Source: Emergomyces orientalis
Lineage: Eukaryota > Ascomycota > Eurotiomycetes > Onygenales > Ajellomycetaceae
Length of the DNA: 64,000 nt
Direction of reading: 5' to 3'
Assembly: GCA_002110485.1 (NCBI GenBank)
Contig: MOWL01000071.1
Coordinates: 124,001 to 188,000 of the forward strand
The first letter of the stretch is position 1. The number at the start of each line of letters is the position of its first letter. Below are positions 24,063-36,951 of this stretch, piece by piece. Made by a program: the position numbers and the translations under genes. Below the pieces are notes generated by a model. It worked only from the letters and a program-made list of their open reading frames with translations, was not told the DNA's origin and made no database searches.

Positions 24063-27000
24063 ATGGAGTCGCCAACTGGTAACCCCGAGTCTCCTTTGGA
24101 GGATGACATGCCGTTTCCATGCCAGGGCTGTGGTGAGGTATGGTTGACCCTCCGCGTATCGCAAATTATTTTAAATTACATTGCTTTTTATGAGTATTTT
24201 TCTTCCTCTGCTAACGAGTAGATGATATAAGATTTTGGAAGAAGGCAAAGCATTCGAATTGGGTGAGTGTATACCCCTTATCATTACAGCATCAATTAGT
24301 ATTCCCCGCAAGTCATGAGGCTAACGATAGTTAATAGCTGGGAAACGATGGCATATCGATTGTTTTCGATGCAACACCTGCGGCACCTTTCTCGATTCGG
24401 ATGCAAACCTCCTTTTGCTCGGCGATGGATCCCTCATCTGCAATAACTGTACGTACAGTTGCAGCTCTTGCGGAAATAAGATTGAGGACCTTGCAATCCT
24501 TACTGGCGACCAAGCCTTTTGCGCAAACTGTTTCAAATGTCGCAACTGCAAACGAAAAATCGAGAATCTTCGTTATGCGCGCACCTCACAAGGTATTTTT
24601 TGTATGGATTGCCATGAATCGCTGATGGCACGACGAAGGAAACGGACGGCTAGAGGACAACGCCAAAAAGTCCCCAATGTCCAGCTTGATAAATCTCTCC
24701 CATCACTGCCGCCAACCATGGGTTCGAACAATGGCTTAGTAGAACTGGATACTCCTTCAACTGATCCATACTCTGACGCACCCGTTGAATTACCTTCTTC
24801 TCGTCCAAGGTCCGAAGTGAGGAGGAGCTACTTGGGGAACGATTCGCAGTCCCCCGAACCCCAACCCGTTAACCAAGGTGCGCCAGCAGTTCATAGGCCC
24901 CTGGAAACGTGCTTTTATATTTTACCACTAACCACTCGTGTTGCAATAGATAACCTTATCCTTCCTTCTAGCACTTACGAAGGCAATCGTCACTCAGTTA
25001 ATTCACAAAAATCTAACGCATCTGGCGGGGAAGAGTTCCTGATCCCTGTTGCATTTGACCCTACACCTAGTGAACCTCCCTCCCCTAAACCTTTTTCGGC
25101 AACCTCCAATGGACCGTTACCAGACTACTTTGGCCAGGGTGCACCTAGGGACAGCTCTAAAAAGCAGTCTGTCGACCGACCTGGATACCTGCAGGACCCG
25201 AGTCACTCTGAGGTGTCTTCTGAGCAACCAAGTCCATACCAAGAGAAGGGTCGCGCAGAACTAGACTCTCACGAACGCCAAGCTAGCACGGAAAACTCGA
25301 GCGCTTCAACTCAAGCGCGACCACCTAATAACAACGATAAAATCCGAGAGCAGAGCATAGTGCAGAAGAACTCAGTCCATGGAGCCGATATGCAGGACCG
25401 TAAAGATAAATTTAAGTTACAGGACGTCCCTAAAGGGAGAAAATTGGGAACCTCTGGGAGCGCATCTCGATCTGACCTTAGCTTAACAACTCGGGCGGAA
25501 TCCCCCGCAAACGATGACATTGCTATGAGTCCGCCCCCTAGAGAAGTGTCCCGGCCCTCTACACAAATACCCAGCGCTTCAGAACTAGATGGCATACCTT
25601 CCCGTTTTTCACAGGAATCCCGCCCCAAGGAAAATGGGGCCACTGAACCTTCGAGATCAGGAATGCAATATCCGCCTAAGAGAGGCGATTCTCTGGAAGC
25701 CAAACTACATCAATCTATCCAAAGGAAAGAAGCGGTACCTACCACTAAACCTACACCTCCTTCATCCAGTAGTACAAATGATGCGACGCCGCCTACATCT
25801 TCGAATTTTTCACCTCCCCCAGCGGACAGATCCTCGGGCGCAAAGAGTTCCAAAGGGCCAGAATCGACAGTATCGAAGCGGGCTTCTGATACTTTGGCTT
25901 CTGCCCCCACTCCCTCGCCCCACAAGCGTACCGCCTCCGGCAATGTATCGAAACAGAAAGCTTCGGACCATCGTCGACAGCATTCTCGTCATGAATCCGT
26001 AAACACTTTACACTCGGAAGGTCACCGTGAGGCTGATACCGGTGGCTCGCCCATGTTGCGTTATAGTGCGGCTGGAGATTTCTCCCTAGATGAAGATATG
26101 GCGCGGATTCTTGGTGGTGACGATCTTCAGAACCAAGAATCTTTCCTAAAGCGTGTGTCAAATTCGGTGCGGCATGGAAGAAGCTTCAGCGATAAGGGTG
26201 CCCGACTATCCAAAGAACAGAAATGGCCCAAGTCACCATCAACTGCCAGTAACTTTGCAAATGACATCAGTAGTCCAAACGCCACTTCCGCTGAAAATCG
26301 GGACCAGCTTTCATGGTACAAAAACGAGCTCCAAAGGGAGCGCCAGAAGATTATTGAGAAGGACCAGAAAATTTCCGAGTTGGAAGCTTCGCTTAATGCT
26401 TCGGCAAATATCAAACAGGTTAACGCTGAGCTTCGCGAGAAACGCTCCACCATGGTATTCCTTGATGCTCAGAAAGAGATCGTCCTGCGAGAGCTGGAAG
26501 CTCTCACTGAACGCATCGCTGCGGAGAAGCAAAGTGGCGCTCCCGTTGATTTAGGAAAACTGAGTAGTACTGTCCTCCGCGACTTTGCGCAGTCTGTTCA
26601 GCGGCTGAAAGATTCGTTTGCCCCTCAGATTGAAGAGTTGATCCAGAAACGGAACGATATACTTGAAGAGTTATCCAATCTTGGCCGTATGAAGGATAAG
26701 AGCTTCCAGGAATTCGAACAGCTGTCCCTTAAAAACTCCCAACTTGCCGAGCTGAATAATGAACTAGTGCACCAGATCCAGGGGATTTACAAAGCCAACA
26801 CTAACTCCATCGGGGAGGGCGCGCGCAAGATCCCCAACGGCTTGGGGATTTACTCGCACCAAAAGGACACCTCCGTCGCTTCGCTTGATGGTCGCGACCC
26901 GAGGGCGTCAAATGACCTTCACATCTCAACTTCTAATACTCATTCCGAGGAGGCAGACCAAGCCACCCTTCTTCAGGGACCGCAGGTCGTCAGCATCCGT

Positions 27001-28056
27001 AAGGGCCAGGTTCGCAAGTTCAATTGGAAAAAGGGTGGCCAGCATGTCGCCAAGGGTGTTACGAAGGGTCTCAAGGGTGCGTTCAACTACGCTGAAGGCA
27101 AATACCAACAACGAGACGGCCAATTTTCGGAAACCGCCCCATATGGATCTATATCATCGCAAGGCGGTGGAGAAGGACCCTCACGCGCACAAATGCAAGA
27201 ATCGTCTCGGCAAGGTTTTGGATTTTTCGGGAACCAAAAGGCTAAGCCTGGCATCTGGAAAGCGCCGTCCAATGATAGCACAGTGGCGCTTGTTGAGGTT
27301 AATAATAATAATAATGGTGAGAACTATTTTGAATCATCTAAATTCGCTCGAATTTTCGGCATACTAATTATGATTTTTTCCTCAGCGCTCTTTGGTTCTG
27401 ATCTTGAACAACGAATTGAGGTTGAGAAATGCGTGATTCCCGGCATCGTCACGCGTTGTATTGAAGAGGTAGAGCTCAGAGGTATGGACCAAAACCTGTT
27501 CATTATGTTTTGCTCAAAACGCTCGTGTAGATAAATATTAACAACTCTTTTCTTGCTAGGCATGGATTGCGAGGGCATCTACCGCAAATCCGGCGGCAGC
27601 TCCCAAGTACAGATGATCCGAGATGGGTTCGAGAAATCCGCAGATTACGACATCTCCGACCCGGATCTCGACATCCACGCCGTCACTTCAACGCTTAAAC
27701 AGTATTTCCGCAAACTACCCACCCCGCTAATCACATATGATGTATACGATCTGCTCCTAGATGCCACAGGCGTTACCCCCGCCTCCGCCCGTGTAGAGGT
27801 GATGCGTCGCGGCCTTTTGACCCTGCCAAGTGTCCATCGCGACGTGCTGGAATTCCTGATCTTCCATCTCCGGCGCGTTGTGGAACGTGAGAAGGAGAAT
27901 CTGATGACGAGTTTGAATGTAGCAGTGGTGTTTGCGCCGACGATTCTTCGACCCGAGAGCTTGAGTCGGGAAATGAGCGACGTAAATAAGAAGAATGAGG
28001 TACTGCAGTTTTTGGTTGAAAATTGTCAGGATATATTCATGGGGATGCAGGATTAG
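24063..28056 (+). CDS. LIM-domain Rho GTPase-activating protein (Rga1/Rga2-like)
   Basis: Five exons: 24063..24137, 24232..24262, 24338..27316, 27386..27481, 27560..28056 (1225 aa as modelled). Two LIM zinc fingers lie at about residues 20-137: CQGCGE opens the first, WHIDCFRCNTC and ICNNC continue it, and CSSCGNKI, CFKCRNCKRKIE and FCMDC make the second. A long Ser/Pro-rich linker follows, then a coiled coil (QKIIEKDQKISELEASLNA onward) and a basic stretch with VSIRKGQVRKFNWKKGGQHV. The C-terminal RhoGAP domain (exons 4-5) has the arginine-finger motif EGIYRKSGG and the family block LMTSLNVAVVFAPTILRP. In yeast, Rga1/Rga2 inactivate Cdc42 at polarity sites. An in-frame 63-nt stretch at 24909-24971 looks like a further intron; if spliced the protein is 1204 aa. 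Confidence 0.93.
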
Positions 28057-29395
28057 TGTCTTTTTTTTTGAAGTTTTGAAGTTTTGAATTTTTGAAGTTT
28101 TGTTTTTGTCCCAATTTTCCCCGGTTTGCCGTTTTGTTGTTTCGTCGATTGCTTTTCATTCCACAACCCGTCGGTTTTTTTTGCGTTTACCTGTCGCTGC
28201 TGCTTGCTTCGTAAGGCTACCTTCACGCCATGGATCATGCCTTGGATACCTACTTCCCTTTTCACCTTGTCGGTTACCTATGTTTCCAATCTTCTCTGCA
28301 TTTTACCGCAATTTCGCGTTCATTACTATTCCATCAATACCTCTTCAAACTTGTTTTGTTTATATACCACCCCCACCTTTACCCCTGCACGCCGAAAAAG
28401 AGAACTGACATCCCTGCCTTATAACCTGTGTTTATTATTATTACCCTTTTTTTGCTCTCGGTTCCTTTTCTTCTCCAGGCGGATATAACCAGCCTTCATA
28501 CACCAACACCACTAGCTTTACGTGTAATTTTGTGATCTCTCCTTTTTTCCCACTTCAGGGAGAGCTCTTTTCATTCTTATTTATTTCTATATCATTTTCT
28601 TCGATTCCTTTTTCTCCTCCCCAGCTTATTCTTCCTGCTGTATGATTCCTCCCTTTGCATCCCCCTGAGTGTCTGGTTTGTACTTCTCAATTCCCAAATC
28701 TCAGGGGCCTTTCAGTTTTGGATCCAGTCCCTACATGTTTCTTGTGCGTGATTGCGATGAGTTTCCCTCATTGCAATCAACTTCTTTCCCCCTCCGCTTG
28801 ATGCTTGGTGCTTGGTGCCGTATATAGCAATGACGATGATAATGACGATAAATTTCAACTTGGAGCCACATATGGTAAACGATGCTTTAGTTTTTCTTCT
28901 TTTTTTGTTCGTTAATTGGAAGCCACGCTTTGGGCTCATTCACTACCTTGTTTTTTACTAGTGCCTGATCTAATTCTATCTTGGTCTGATCCCATTTGTT
29001 GTCCTTATGTTTTGGAAAGTAGTGAACAAGAAGTTTTCCATTTCGCTTTTTTCTGCAGTTGCATTTAAGCACTTCCCTATACCGATTTGTCGGGTACTGT
29101 CATAGTTTTTTCCCATTTTCCAAATATTCTCTATACATAAATAGGTGCATGTTAATATTATATCTTCTATACACGGATATATCGATCGAGTGATCACATA
29201 CATGCCAATTCCTACATGATTTATTAATCTTATAGCTAAATATTCAGAGCCACCAAACCAATCTATAGCTGTTTATAAGTGTCATAGAGGCCCCATAAAA
29301 TAAAAAATGTTTATATCCGCTATAGAACAACAGATATACGTGTTTAGGACACATAGCGCCGTTCCCCCCTTTCTTCCTTCCTATTGATTATACAT
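28057..29395. other. intergenic, convergent 3' ends
   Basis: T- and pyrimidine-rich after the RhoGAP stop (28060-28670), then AT-rich toward Ask1. A short direct repeat of TTTTGAAGTTTTGAA-type units lies at 28068-28100. No gene is seen. Confidence 0.55.
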
Positions 29396-30961
29396 TCAGA
29401 AGCTCTCATCTTCCAACCCGCCTGCGCGGCGGATGATGCTAGGACTGTTTTCATACTCGTCCGTGATATCTTCACCACCACCGGCGGTATATAGGAGTTC
29501 GGAAACGATTCGTTTGGAGGCTTCCTTGGCTGTGGTTTGTTTGTTCCAGTTAGTTGCTTTGCACACGTAGACAACTTTCGGTGCTGTACGTGTGGGTATC
29601 TCTTTGTGGGCGTCATCACTAAACACACCTGGAGTCTTCAATAGTCTGCTCTGCGGAACATGAAACTGCATTGTTTTCGGTGGGCTGTGACCAAACAGCG
29701 CGGTAACGTCATCCTGATCATCATCATCGTCATCAAGGTCCTCGTCACTATCCCATCCTCCGGGCTTTTTGGACGGCCGCGGCGCATTATGTTTGGCGGG
29801 CGTAAGCACACTGATGCCCGGTCGTGGGACTCGCGACGATTTACTTGGCCGTCGTTGATGAGGTCGGCTATCTTCATCCTCGTCCTTGATTGGAGATGAA
29901 AATATCTCCGAGTGCAGTTTTGGCGCTTCGATTTCCGGGCTTGATAGGGGGGAAGAGCCCAAGTAGCCCGGCTTGGGGTTGAATTTGGGGGTGCTGATGC
30001 CACGGGTGGGATGGTCATAAGGTTTGCGGGCGCTGGCTAGGGGTGTTGCTTGGACACGGTAGGTCTTATCTAGGACACGGTGGAGGACGGGATCTACTTG
30101 CTTGCCAGGCTTTTTGGATGTGGATGGCATCCTATGCGAGGTGGGTGGGGCGAACGGTGAAGATGTTGGGGTTACGGCCATGTCTCGTGCGCCGCCGTGT
30201 GTCCATTGTGTCGTCCCTGGCGTTACTGGTCTGGTGTTTCTTGATTGGGAAGGGGTATCTTCCGATGTGCTGTGGAGAGTTTCATACGGGGTGGGGTAAT
30301 CGATGGATGAGCTCGTAATGTCGTCGTTGTCGGCCCGTTTTAAATGTGATTTTGGTCGCGGGGTGCTGTGGGATGGTGTTATTGTGAGTGAAGACAAATC
30401 TGGAGCATTGTCTAGCGATTCAAATGATGGAGTGGCATATGATTCTGTAGCGTCTTCGTCTGTGGATGTGCGGGTGGTGTACGTAGAGTCTTCAGTATAT
30501 GTGCCTTCCTGTCCGCTGTCGCTGGGCGGGTGTTCTTCGTAGCCCGAGAGAGAGACATTGGCACTAGACTCAAAGAATTGTTTCCAGAACTGAGTTGTTT
30601 ATATAAATTGTCAGCTATAATAAATGGCACTATGCGCTGCGTAGTGCTGCTTGGGATGGCCCACCTTTGACCCTTCCCAGACTTCTCGCGACTGTTCCGC
30701 GTACTGTTCAACAGTGGGTAGAATGCTTGTCGTGACGATCCTATGAGCACGGCTAAAATTGTGATCAATTTCTATCATGTTGCACATTTATTTATTAGTT
30801 ACTGATATTTTTGCCAATTTCTCACGATGGAGAATATGGAAAGCGGGGCGAGGGAGGAGGCCCATGTTTATACCTTGGAGGGTCAATGTTATACACTGTT
30901 CCAGTCTCTCCAGCTCCTCAGTCAATGTAAGGTTCCGTTGGGCTGGGTTAGGGCGTGACAT
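29396..30961 (-). CDS. ask1: DASH/Dam1 complex subunit Ask1
   Basis: Three exons: 30961..30874, 30771..30665, 30589..29396 (462 aa; phases 1 and 0). The conserved Ask1 domain is at the N-terminus: LTEELERLEQCITLTLQ, EIDHNFSRAHRIVTTSILP, EQSREVWEGSKFWKQFFE. The long tail is Ser/Thr/Pro-rich with many SP/TP sites, an acidic patch (SDEDLDDDDDDQDD) and the conserved block SPPKTMQFHVPQSRLLKTP. Ask1 is part of the ring-forming DASH complex that couples kinetochores to microtubule ends; the yeast protein is regulated by Cdk1 phosphorylation of its tail, which the SP/TP sites here would allow. It is divergent from the membrane-protein gene at 31344. Confidence 0.93.
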
Positions 30962-31343
30962 CGTGACTCTCCAACTCTATGCAGCCAGGTTTCAATGGAT
31001 TAGAGGTGTGAAGATGAAGGTAACATCCCGATACTAAAATGAATGTTGACAGTCGCGATGTCCAATCCATAACTATCACGTGGTAACGCAGCTTATTTGA
31101 GCTCAAGATCGGCGGGATAATTTACCGAATTCGGCTCAGGCCTACCGCTAGCCCCGATAAGGGGCTTATCAGTTCCCGTGACCCAGTATGACGATGGCTG
31201 TGTTCAGATAAGTCAGCAAGGCGGCAGCATAAATCAAGAACTCCTCCGTATTCATATGGATAGACATGGTGTCCCAAGTCCGCTGGTATTGCTAGCTATC
31301 TGGGAATCCATTTGATCTGAACAGCCCTGCAACCGAATTCGAA
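30962..31343. other. divergent promoter, Ask1 / membrane protein
   Basis: 382-bp spacer with an ATCACGTG site at 31075-31082, 114 bp upstream of the Ask1 start codon. Nothing else stands out. Confidence 0.5.
31075..31082. promoter_or_regulatory. ATCACGTG E-box between Ask1 and the membrane-protein gene
   Basis: CACGTG at 31077-31082 preceded by AT, in a short divergent promoter where such a site could serve either gene. The position is stronger support than for the copy at 20962; binding is inference. Confidence 0.35.
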
Positions 31344-32603
31344 ATGCCTGCTCCGTTAGCCAAAGGTCTGTCTGTTCTAACTCCCTCCGCCGATTCCGTG
31401 TTCCCCGCTATCCCCTCTTCAAGCATGAGATAGAGCGTCTAGAACCCTTAATGCCATCCCATTACATACGCCTTTCTGTGTCCTGTAATGTTCCATTGTC
31501 TGCAGATTACTTTCTTCTAACTCTATATATATTTTCTCTTTTCAGGTCTGGTGATCACTGTTACCATCCTCCTTGCCGCAGGGTTTGCCGTTTATGAAAA
31601 TCCGCAAGTGAAACAATGGGTTCGAAATTCCCGCCGGAGGATTGCAATAGCCTTGCACAATCTTGGAGATGAGATTAACCCACCAGAACGTTCCACCGAC
31701 CCCAGGTCAACGGAAGACATATCTATGAACGAAGAGCTGGGCGAGGAGGCTGAGGCTAGGCGGCAAAAAGCCCGGGAGGAAATCTTACGACGAGCCTCGA
31801 TCCTCGAAGCCCGAAAGAATAAATCTTCTTCAGGTTCTGTCAGTAGCTTTGATGACCTTGTGGACAAAGATGGCCGCCTTAAAGCGCAATCCAAGCAGTC
31901 CCAGCAGCCATCGCCCAAGGAAGGCGAGTCGCATGCACAAGCCTCAGGTGTCCAAGTTACAAATTCAGAGACCATTCATCTGCGTTCTGGAGCGTTTTCT
32001 GATCTTTCCAAATCAATATCTGACATGGCTCCGAAGATTTCGCCTGAACATCGTCAGGCAATACTTGATACAATAGATAGAGATAGAATCCGCACTACTC
32101 TTCACTCAGAAGCATCTTCAAACCATCCCTCCGAGTCGCTAGTTGATCTTACCCCGACCTCAGAATCACCAGGCATGGACTTTACCGATTCCACACACAG
32201 CGAGATACAAAATCAGGGACAGGGACAAGGACAGCGAGAGGAACCCACATCACAATCCAACTATTTCTCCCTAGCCTCCTCCCAACATACAGAGGACGGC
32301 GAGCCAGACTTCTACTACGCACGTCCCCCACAGACTGATCAAAATACCACAGTATCAAACCCATCACAGCATGAGAGCGAAAATCCATTCGCGGACCAGC
32401 CGGGGAGCCATTCTATTCAGTCAGTCTCGTCAGCACCTTCGGTTGCCTCAAACCTCCGCCATATCCAAAATGACCCTTTCGAACCAATGTCTGATGGAAC
32501 GCTGAGTGATCTGGAATCCATCCATGATGGTACACACACACCAGCTAGCTGGTCCGAAATTGGCAGTGTGGTTAGCAGCAACGACGGTAATCATCACCTA
32601 TGA
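31344..32603 (+). CDS. uncharacterised single-pass membrane protein with long disordered tail
   Basis: Two exons: 31344..31365 and 31546..32603 (359 aa, intron 180 nt, phase 1). The tiny first exon encodes MPAPLAK; the membrane segment GLVITVTILLAAGFAVYENP follows at once, so the protein is probably anchored by its N-terminus with the rest on one side. Then come a basic stretch (VRNSRRRIAIALHNLGDEI), a charged helix (EEAEARRQKAREEILRRA), FDDLVDKDGRLK, and a Ser/Pro/Gln-rich tail ending in HDGTHTPASWSEIGS. I do not recognise a domain. The coding nature is supported by the long open frame, consistent codon use and the clean splice junction. Confidence 0.75.
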
Positions 32604-34041
32604 AAAGGTTATGCTATGTGCATGACTTGAACTAGAAGTGCGGCTTCCCCCTTTCCCGCTGAATACACGAACGAAGAGTGTATGCCTTTTTGCTAGGGTA
32701 AGGTCCTCGGGATGTTAAGCCGATGCTTCCACTGTGCTCTCAATCCTATCCTGTTATTTTTTATTTTTTAATTTTTAATTGGTTTATTTTATTTTATTTC
32801 ATTTTTCTGTATATGTGTTTTGGGGCTACCTCGTATCTGCGGCCAGAGGTATGTATCCGACATTACTAAACGGGGTTATAGACCCCGGAGACTTATATCC
32901 GTTTTATCGACCAACAAGACGCCAATACGGGCAATGTAACTATGATTTCTCTTTGAAAGGAGTTGTTTTAAATGTTGGCGAAATGGTGCTTTTGTATACT
33001 TTACAATTCCCCTCGCCCTAGGGGAGCATCTTGTTCTTTGTCTGATTATTTAGGGTCGCAAAGAGAAGAGAGAGGGAGTGGGTGGGGGAGGAGGAGGTGG
33101 TGGAGAGAGAGAGCGGGAGTATTTTGAACAGATCAGCCGTTTTCAAAGGCTTTCCTTATCTACCTAGGGGTATCTACTTTACGCGGGACACTGTATTATC
33201 TTATCTGTGATATTTTATTTATTTTACCCTCTCCCCTTAGACCTCTCGTTGCGTCATTCTAACTATGTTGTACCATGCATTTTCGGGGAGCCAGTCGTAA
33301 CGTATCCCGCTCCCATTCCGCTTCCCCTTCATTCTACTGACAGGTCGAGTGTCAGGAACTGTGGGGAATGGTATAGAAGTGAGCTTAATACATTCAACAA
33401 GAAGAGGAATCTGTTTCTCTGTCACTCTCTCTCCGGGGCATTCCTTTTTGTTATTTTCTTTCATCCAATATCAATCAATTTCGCCCTCGTAGTTTATTTA
33501 TCTTTTATATAGACAAAAAGATAAAATCACAAATACCATAAAAATTTTCCACATATTATTCCCATTTGCGTACTACTATGTATGAATGAAGGCCCAGAGG
33601 CAGTCCGGCGGGAATAACGTATCCCGCCGGGTCGTGTCTAGGGATTCGCTGAAATTGCCAAGGGGAGAAGGGGCTGTTAAGGGTATGGAGATGTAGAGCT
33701 GGAAAGGAGGGAAAGGGGGGGATAATAATTGACAGCCGCTTTGAGGATTTCGCATCAAGGCTCCCAGTGTTTTCATTTCTTTTTTGCCAAGGAGGTATCA
33801 TATTAGAGGAGTGTTTGTTCTGTACTTTGATAGTGGCAGTGCTGCACCATTAAAGATAGTACGTAGGTGTGTGGTGACCAAGCAACAGCAGGTGGGTGAA
33901 TGTTCGGTATATAAATGGATGCCGTACAGGTGCCATCAGAGACGTCGATCAGCCTGCGCCTTTCTTGTCTTTCCTCCAAGCTCAGCTGTCAGCTGGAGTG
34001 GACATGTTTGATGCCTACACCTCTTGGTATCTCTTGGTGTT

Positions 34042-34061
34042 TATATATATATATATATATA
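34042..34061. repeat. (TA)10 microsatellite
   Basis: Ten TA units, followed after about 70 bases by a 21-A run (34129-34149). Confidence 0.9.
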
Positions 34062-34128
34062 AACCATGGACTTCAATGGTTGAAGGGGGGTTTTGTTGTG
34101 CAAGCCAGACAAAACCAAGAACCCATTC

Positions 34129-34149
34129 AAAAAAAAAAAAAAAAAAAAA
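34129..34149. repeat. poly(A) run, 21 bases
   Basis: Uninterrupted A tract in intergenic DNA. There is no adjacent coding match that would mark it as a retroposed tail. Confidence 0.85.
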
Positions 34150-35407
34150 GAATATTGGAGCATACCCAATTAAAAACAAATTAGTTATTGAATGAAACAA
34201 AAGAAACGCTACAGCGGTAGTTTAGAACTGGGAAACACACGAACACAGTACTCCGTACCGTACCAGAGTATAGATATCACACTCTCTCTGGATCCTGACA
34301 TTCCTTACATCGGAATATGCCCAACTTACTGTATCCAGTTAGTTAGTGTGTGGGCTAGTTGGGAAACGTAGTATCTTGGCAAGGCCGGGCTCGGGCTGCA
34401 GCAGCTAGGGGGGGGACAGTAATAATACGCGAGATCTAGTGGCTTTTCGTAAAATACAAAGGCGTATTACCGGTCCCATACTACATCGCCTGTAAGGGGC
34501 AAGCAGACACACGACATACACATATCCAGGTTTTATCGAAAGGAAAAAAAGGGAAATAAATAAATATACACGGATGAGGGCAGTGTTCTGTGTAGCAATT
34601 TATGGCATTGGATGGGATCAACTGGCAGTAGCAATGGAACAAGGTAGCAATTGGCTGGAAAAAATACAGATAATAATAATGATAATGAATAATCGTGGTG
34701 TGATGATTGTCCCAGGATATTCCTTGACGATCTCAAATTTAAAGTGCTGACTTTGGTTCAAGTAAAGTAAATAAAATAACCTTGGATTTTGTACAGATTT
34801 CCGCTCTGAGAGTTGTTAAATGCACGGAGTATAGAGTTCATGTTTTCTCAGCTTCCGGAATCCCCGCTTCACAAATTCTTCAACCCAGCTAGAGCGAATC
34901 CTCATGAATGAATCTTCAGGCAAAATAGACACCGGCCCCTCTATGGCTTGTGACTGGCTACCGGGGTCGATTCGCCGGGAAAGCCACCGCTGGCCGGCTT
35001 GGACATGGTTTGACATAACTTGACACAAACTTGACAGAGCGCATATTGATAGTAGCCACTTTACAGAGTACTAAGAGCTAGTTTAACGCTCCAAGGACTC
35101 CTCGAAACCGCAAAGAATTCCTAGAACTGCTCAGCACTTGGGGCCCACTTGAGTTTTCTCCTCCTCCTCCTCCCATTTTCATTTTTCAATTTCAATTTCT
35201 TCTTTTCTTCTCATTTCCATTGTCCTCTTGTTCTCCAGTGATATAATTTACAGCTTCTTCTGCATATAATTCACATTCACTTCTAAATACCTAGGTACCG
35301 ATAGTTCTCCGTGCACATCACGCGATACGACTTTCTACCTGCTCCCCACACCCATCTTGTCCTGCCCCATTTTGCTTGAAAACGCCAATAATCCTGCATC
35401 CACCCGC

Positions 35408-35429
35408 TATATATATATATATATATATA
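35408..35429. repeat. (TA)11 microsatellite in the LicD-like leader
   Basis: Eleven TA units about 250 bp upstream of the LicD-like start codon; repeat length may vary between strains. Confidence 0.9.
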
Positions 35430-35679
35430 CTTCAATACAGGGCCACCTGGAGTCAGTGACAGTTCTCATAATTAAGCTCTTTCGCTCCCCGACCACCTCC
35501 CGAGTTCTCCGCCGCTTCAATGCATTGCTAGCTACCCAAGTACACAAGTAGCCTTCCGCGCTGCTCACGCCCATCCGCCCACAGCTTCTATGCCTGGTAT
35601 ATCCTCCATCCCATCCCTCTAATGACGCTTCGGAAAGACAGCCCAACCGCCACGAAGGAAAAGAAGAGCATACCTAGGC

Positions 35680-36883
35680 ATGAGGCTCCTCAACTGGAGA
35701 TCCCTTCTCCTATGGACATCAGTATGTGCGCACTCATTGCACTCAGTCTCCGCGCTTCCGCCCTCGGTTCCCAACATCGCCATCCGTCAAGACGACGAAG
35801 AGCAGCCGCCGCCAGAGGAGAAATATTTCCACGAGCCTGGCGGTGACGATATTCTGGGACACTATGATACCAGGTTTTTTAAGGGGGTGGTTACGTATGA
35901 GGAGCGTATGGATACGCTGATGCACATGACACGGGCATATTTGACCTTTTTTAGGGAGAATGGTTTGGAGACGTGGATTGCGCATGGGACGCTGTTGGGG
36001 TGGTGGTGGAATGGGAAGGTTTGTCAAAAATAATTCTTTGTTTTCCTTTCTCTTTTTTCCTTCCCTTTACTATACTTCTATCTCTCTTGTTTTCTCCCGA
36101 GGAGAAGTATACAATAACAAATTTTTTTTAAAAAAAAAGGGTGAAACAAAAAGAAGTGGGGGAGAACTTTGCTGATGTAAAATTTGGCACGTTTTTTCTA
36201 GATGCTCCCCTGGGATTGGGATATAGACACCCAAGTCAACACAGCCACCCTCCAACGCATGGCCGACAACTTCAACCACACAATCTGCCACTACGCCTCC
36301 GACGACGACCAAATCCAGCGCAACTACCTGCTCGATGTCAACCCACACGCCCGCCAGCGGGATCGTGGCCAGGGCCAAAACATCATCGACGCACGCTGGA
36401 TCGACATGCGTAACGGCCTCTATATCGATGTTACGGGCGTTAGCGAGCTGAACCCTGAAACCGAACCAGCAGTTCTACAGTGTAAGAACTTCCACAAGTA
36501 TAACACGTCAGACCTCTACCCGATGCGCGAGAGTGTGTATGAGGGCGTCCCCGCGAAGATTCCGTATAAGTATAATGAAATTTTGATCAAGGAGTATGGG
36601 CACAGTGCGTTGGTTGTTAAGGAATTTGAAGAGTAAGGATTCTTACCTTCTTACAGATCTAATAGTAATTTTTTGTTGAAACTGGCTAACCATACCCCCC
36701 CCTTTTTTTCAAAAACAAAAAAACAGTCACAATTGGGTTACAGAGCTCAAGCTATGGGTACCAGATAAGGCAAGAATGGCCGAAACCGCAAAGTTGACGC
36801 CTGAAGAACGGCAAAAGAAGCAAGATGAGGAACGCCAGAGGCGCGAGGATGAGATTAGGAACCAGTCCGGACGATGGGGTTGA
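35680..36883 (+). CDS. LicD/fukutin-type phosphotransferase, Mnn4-like
   Basis: Three exons: 35680..36018, 36202..36632, 36727..36883 (308 aa; phases 0, 2). The start at 35680 gives a hydrophobic leader (RSLLLWTSVCAHSLHSVSA), so the protein enters the secretory pathway. The LicD core shows AHGTLLGWWWNGKMLPWDWD across the first junction, with the D-W-D-I-D acidic cluster expected to bind metal, then RWIDMRNGLYIDVTGV and YPMRESVYEGVPAKIPYKY. The end is a charged EERQKKQDEERQRREDE tail, reminiscent of, but much shorter than, the Lys/Glu repeats of yeast Mnn4. In yeast, Mnn4 promotes mannosylphosphate transfer to glycans. Intron 1 (183 nt) contains a T8A9-type tract. Confidence 0.87.
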
Positions 36884-36915
36884 TTTATCCTGGCCCTCGG
36901 AGCTTTCTGCATAGG

Positions 36916-36946
<31 letters not shown>
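36916..36946. repeat. poly(A) run, 31 bases
   Basis: Sense-strand A tract starting 32 bases past the stop codon of the LicD-like gene. Genomic, since further single-copy DNA follows. Length may be imprecise because homopolymers are error-prone. Confidence 0.85.

Positions 36947-36951
<5 letters not shown>

Larger units (their letters stand above)
32604..35679. other. 3-kb intergenic region with simple repeats
   Basis: Between two plus-strand genes. It holds a purine-rich tract at about 33058-33120, a (TA)10 at 34042-34061, a 21-base A run at 34129-34149, one TACGGAGTAC (reverse) at 34249-34258, the palindrome TACCTAGGTA at 35289-35298, and (TA)11 at 35408-35429. From about 35150 the DNA is CT-rich, probably the leader of the LicD-like gene. 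Open frames are short and not convincing. Confidence 0.55.
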
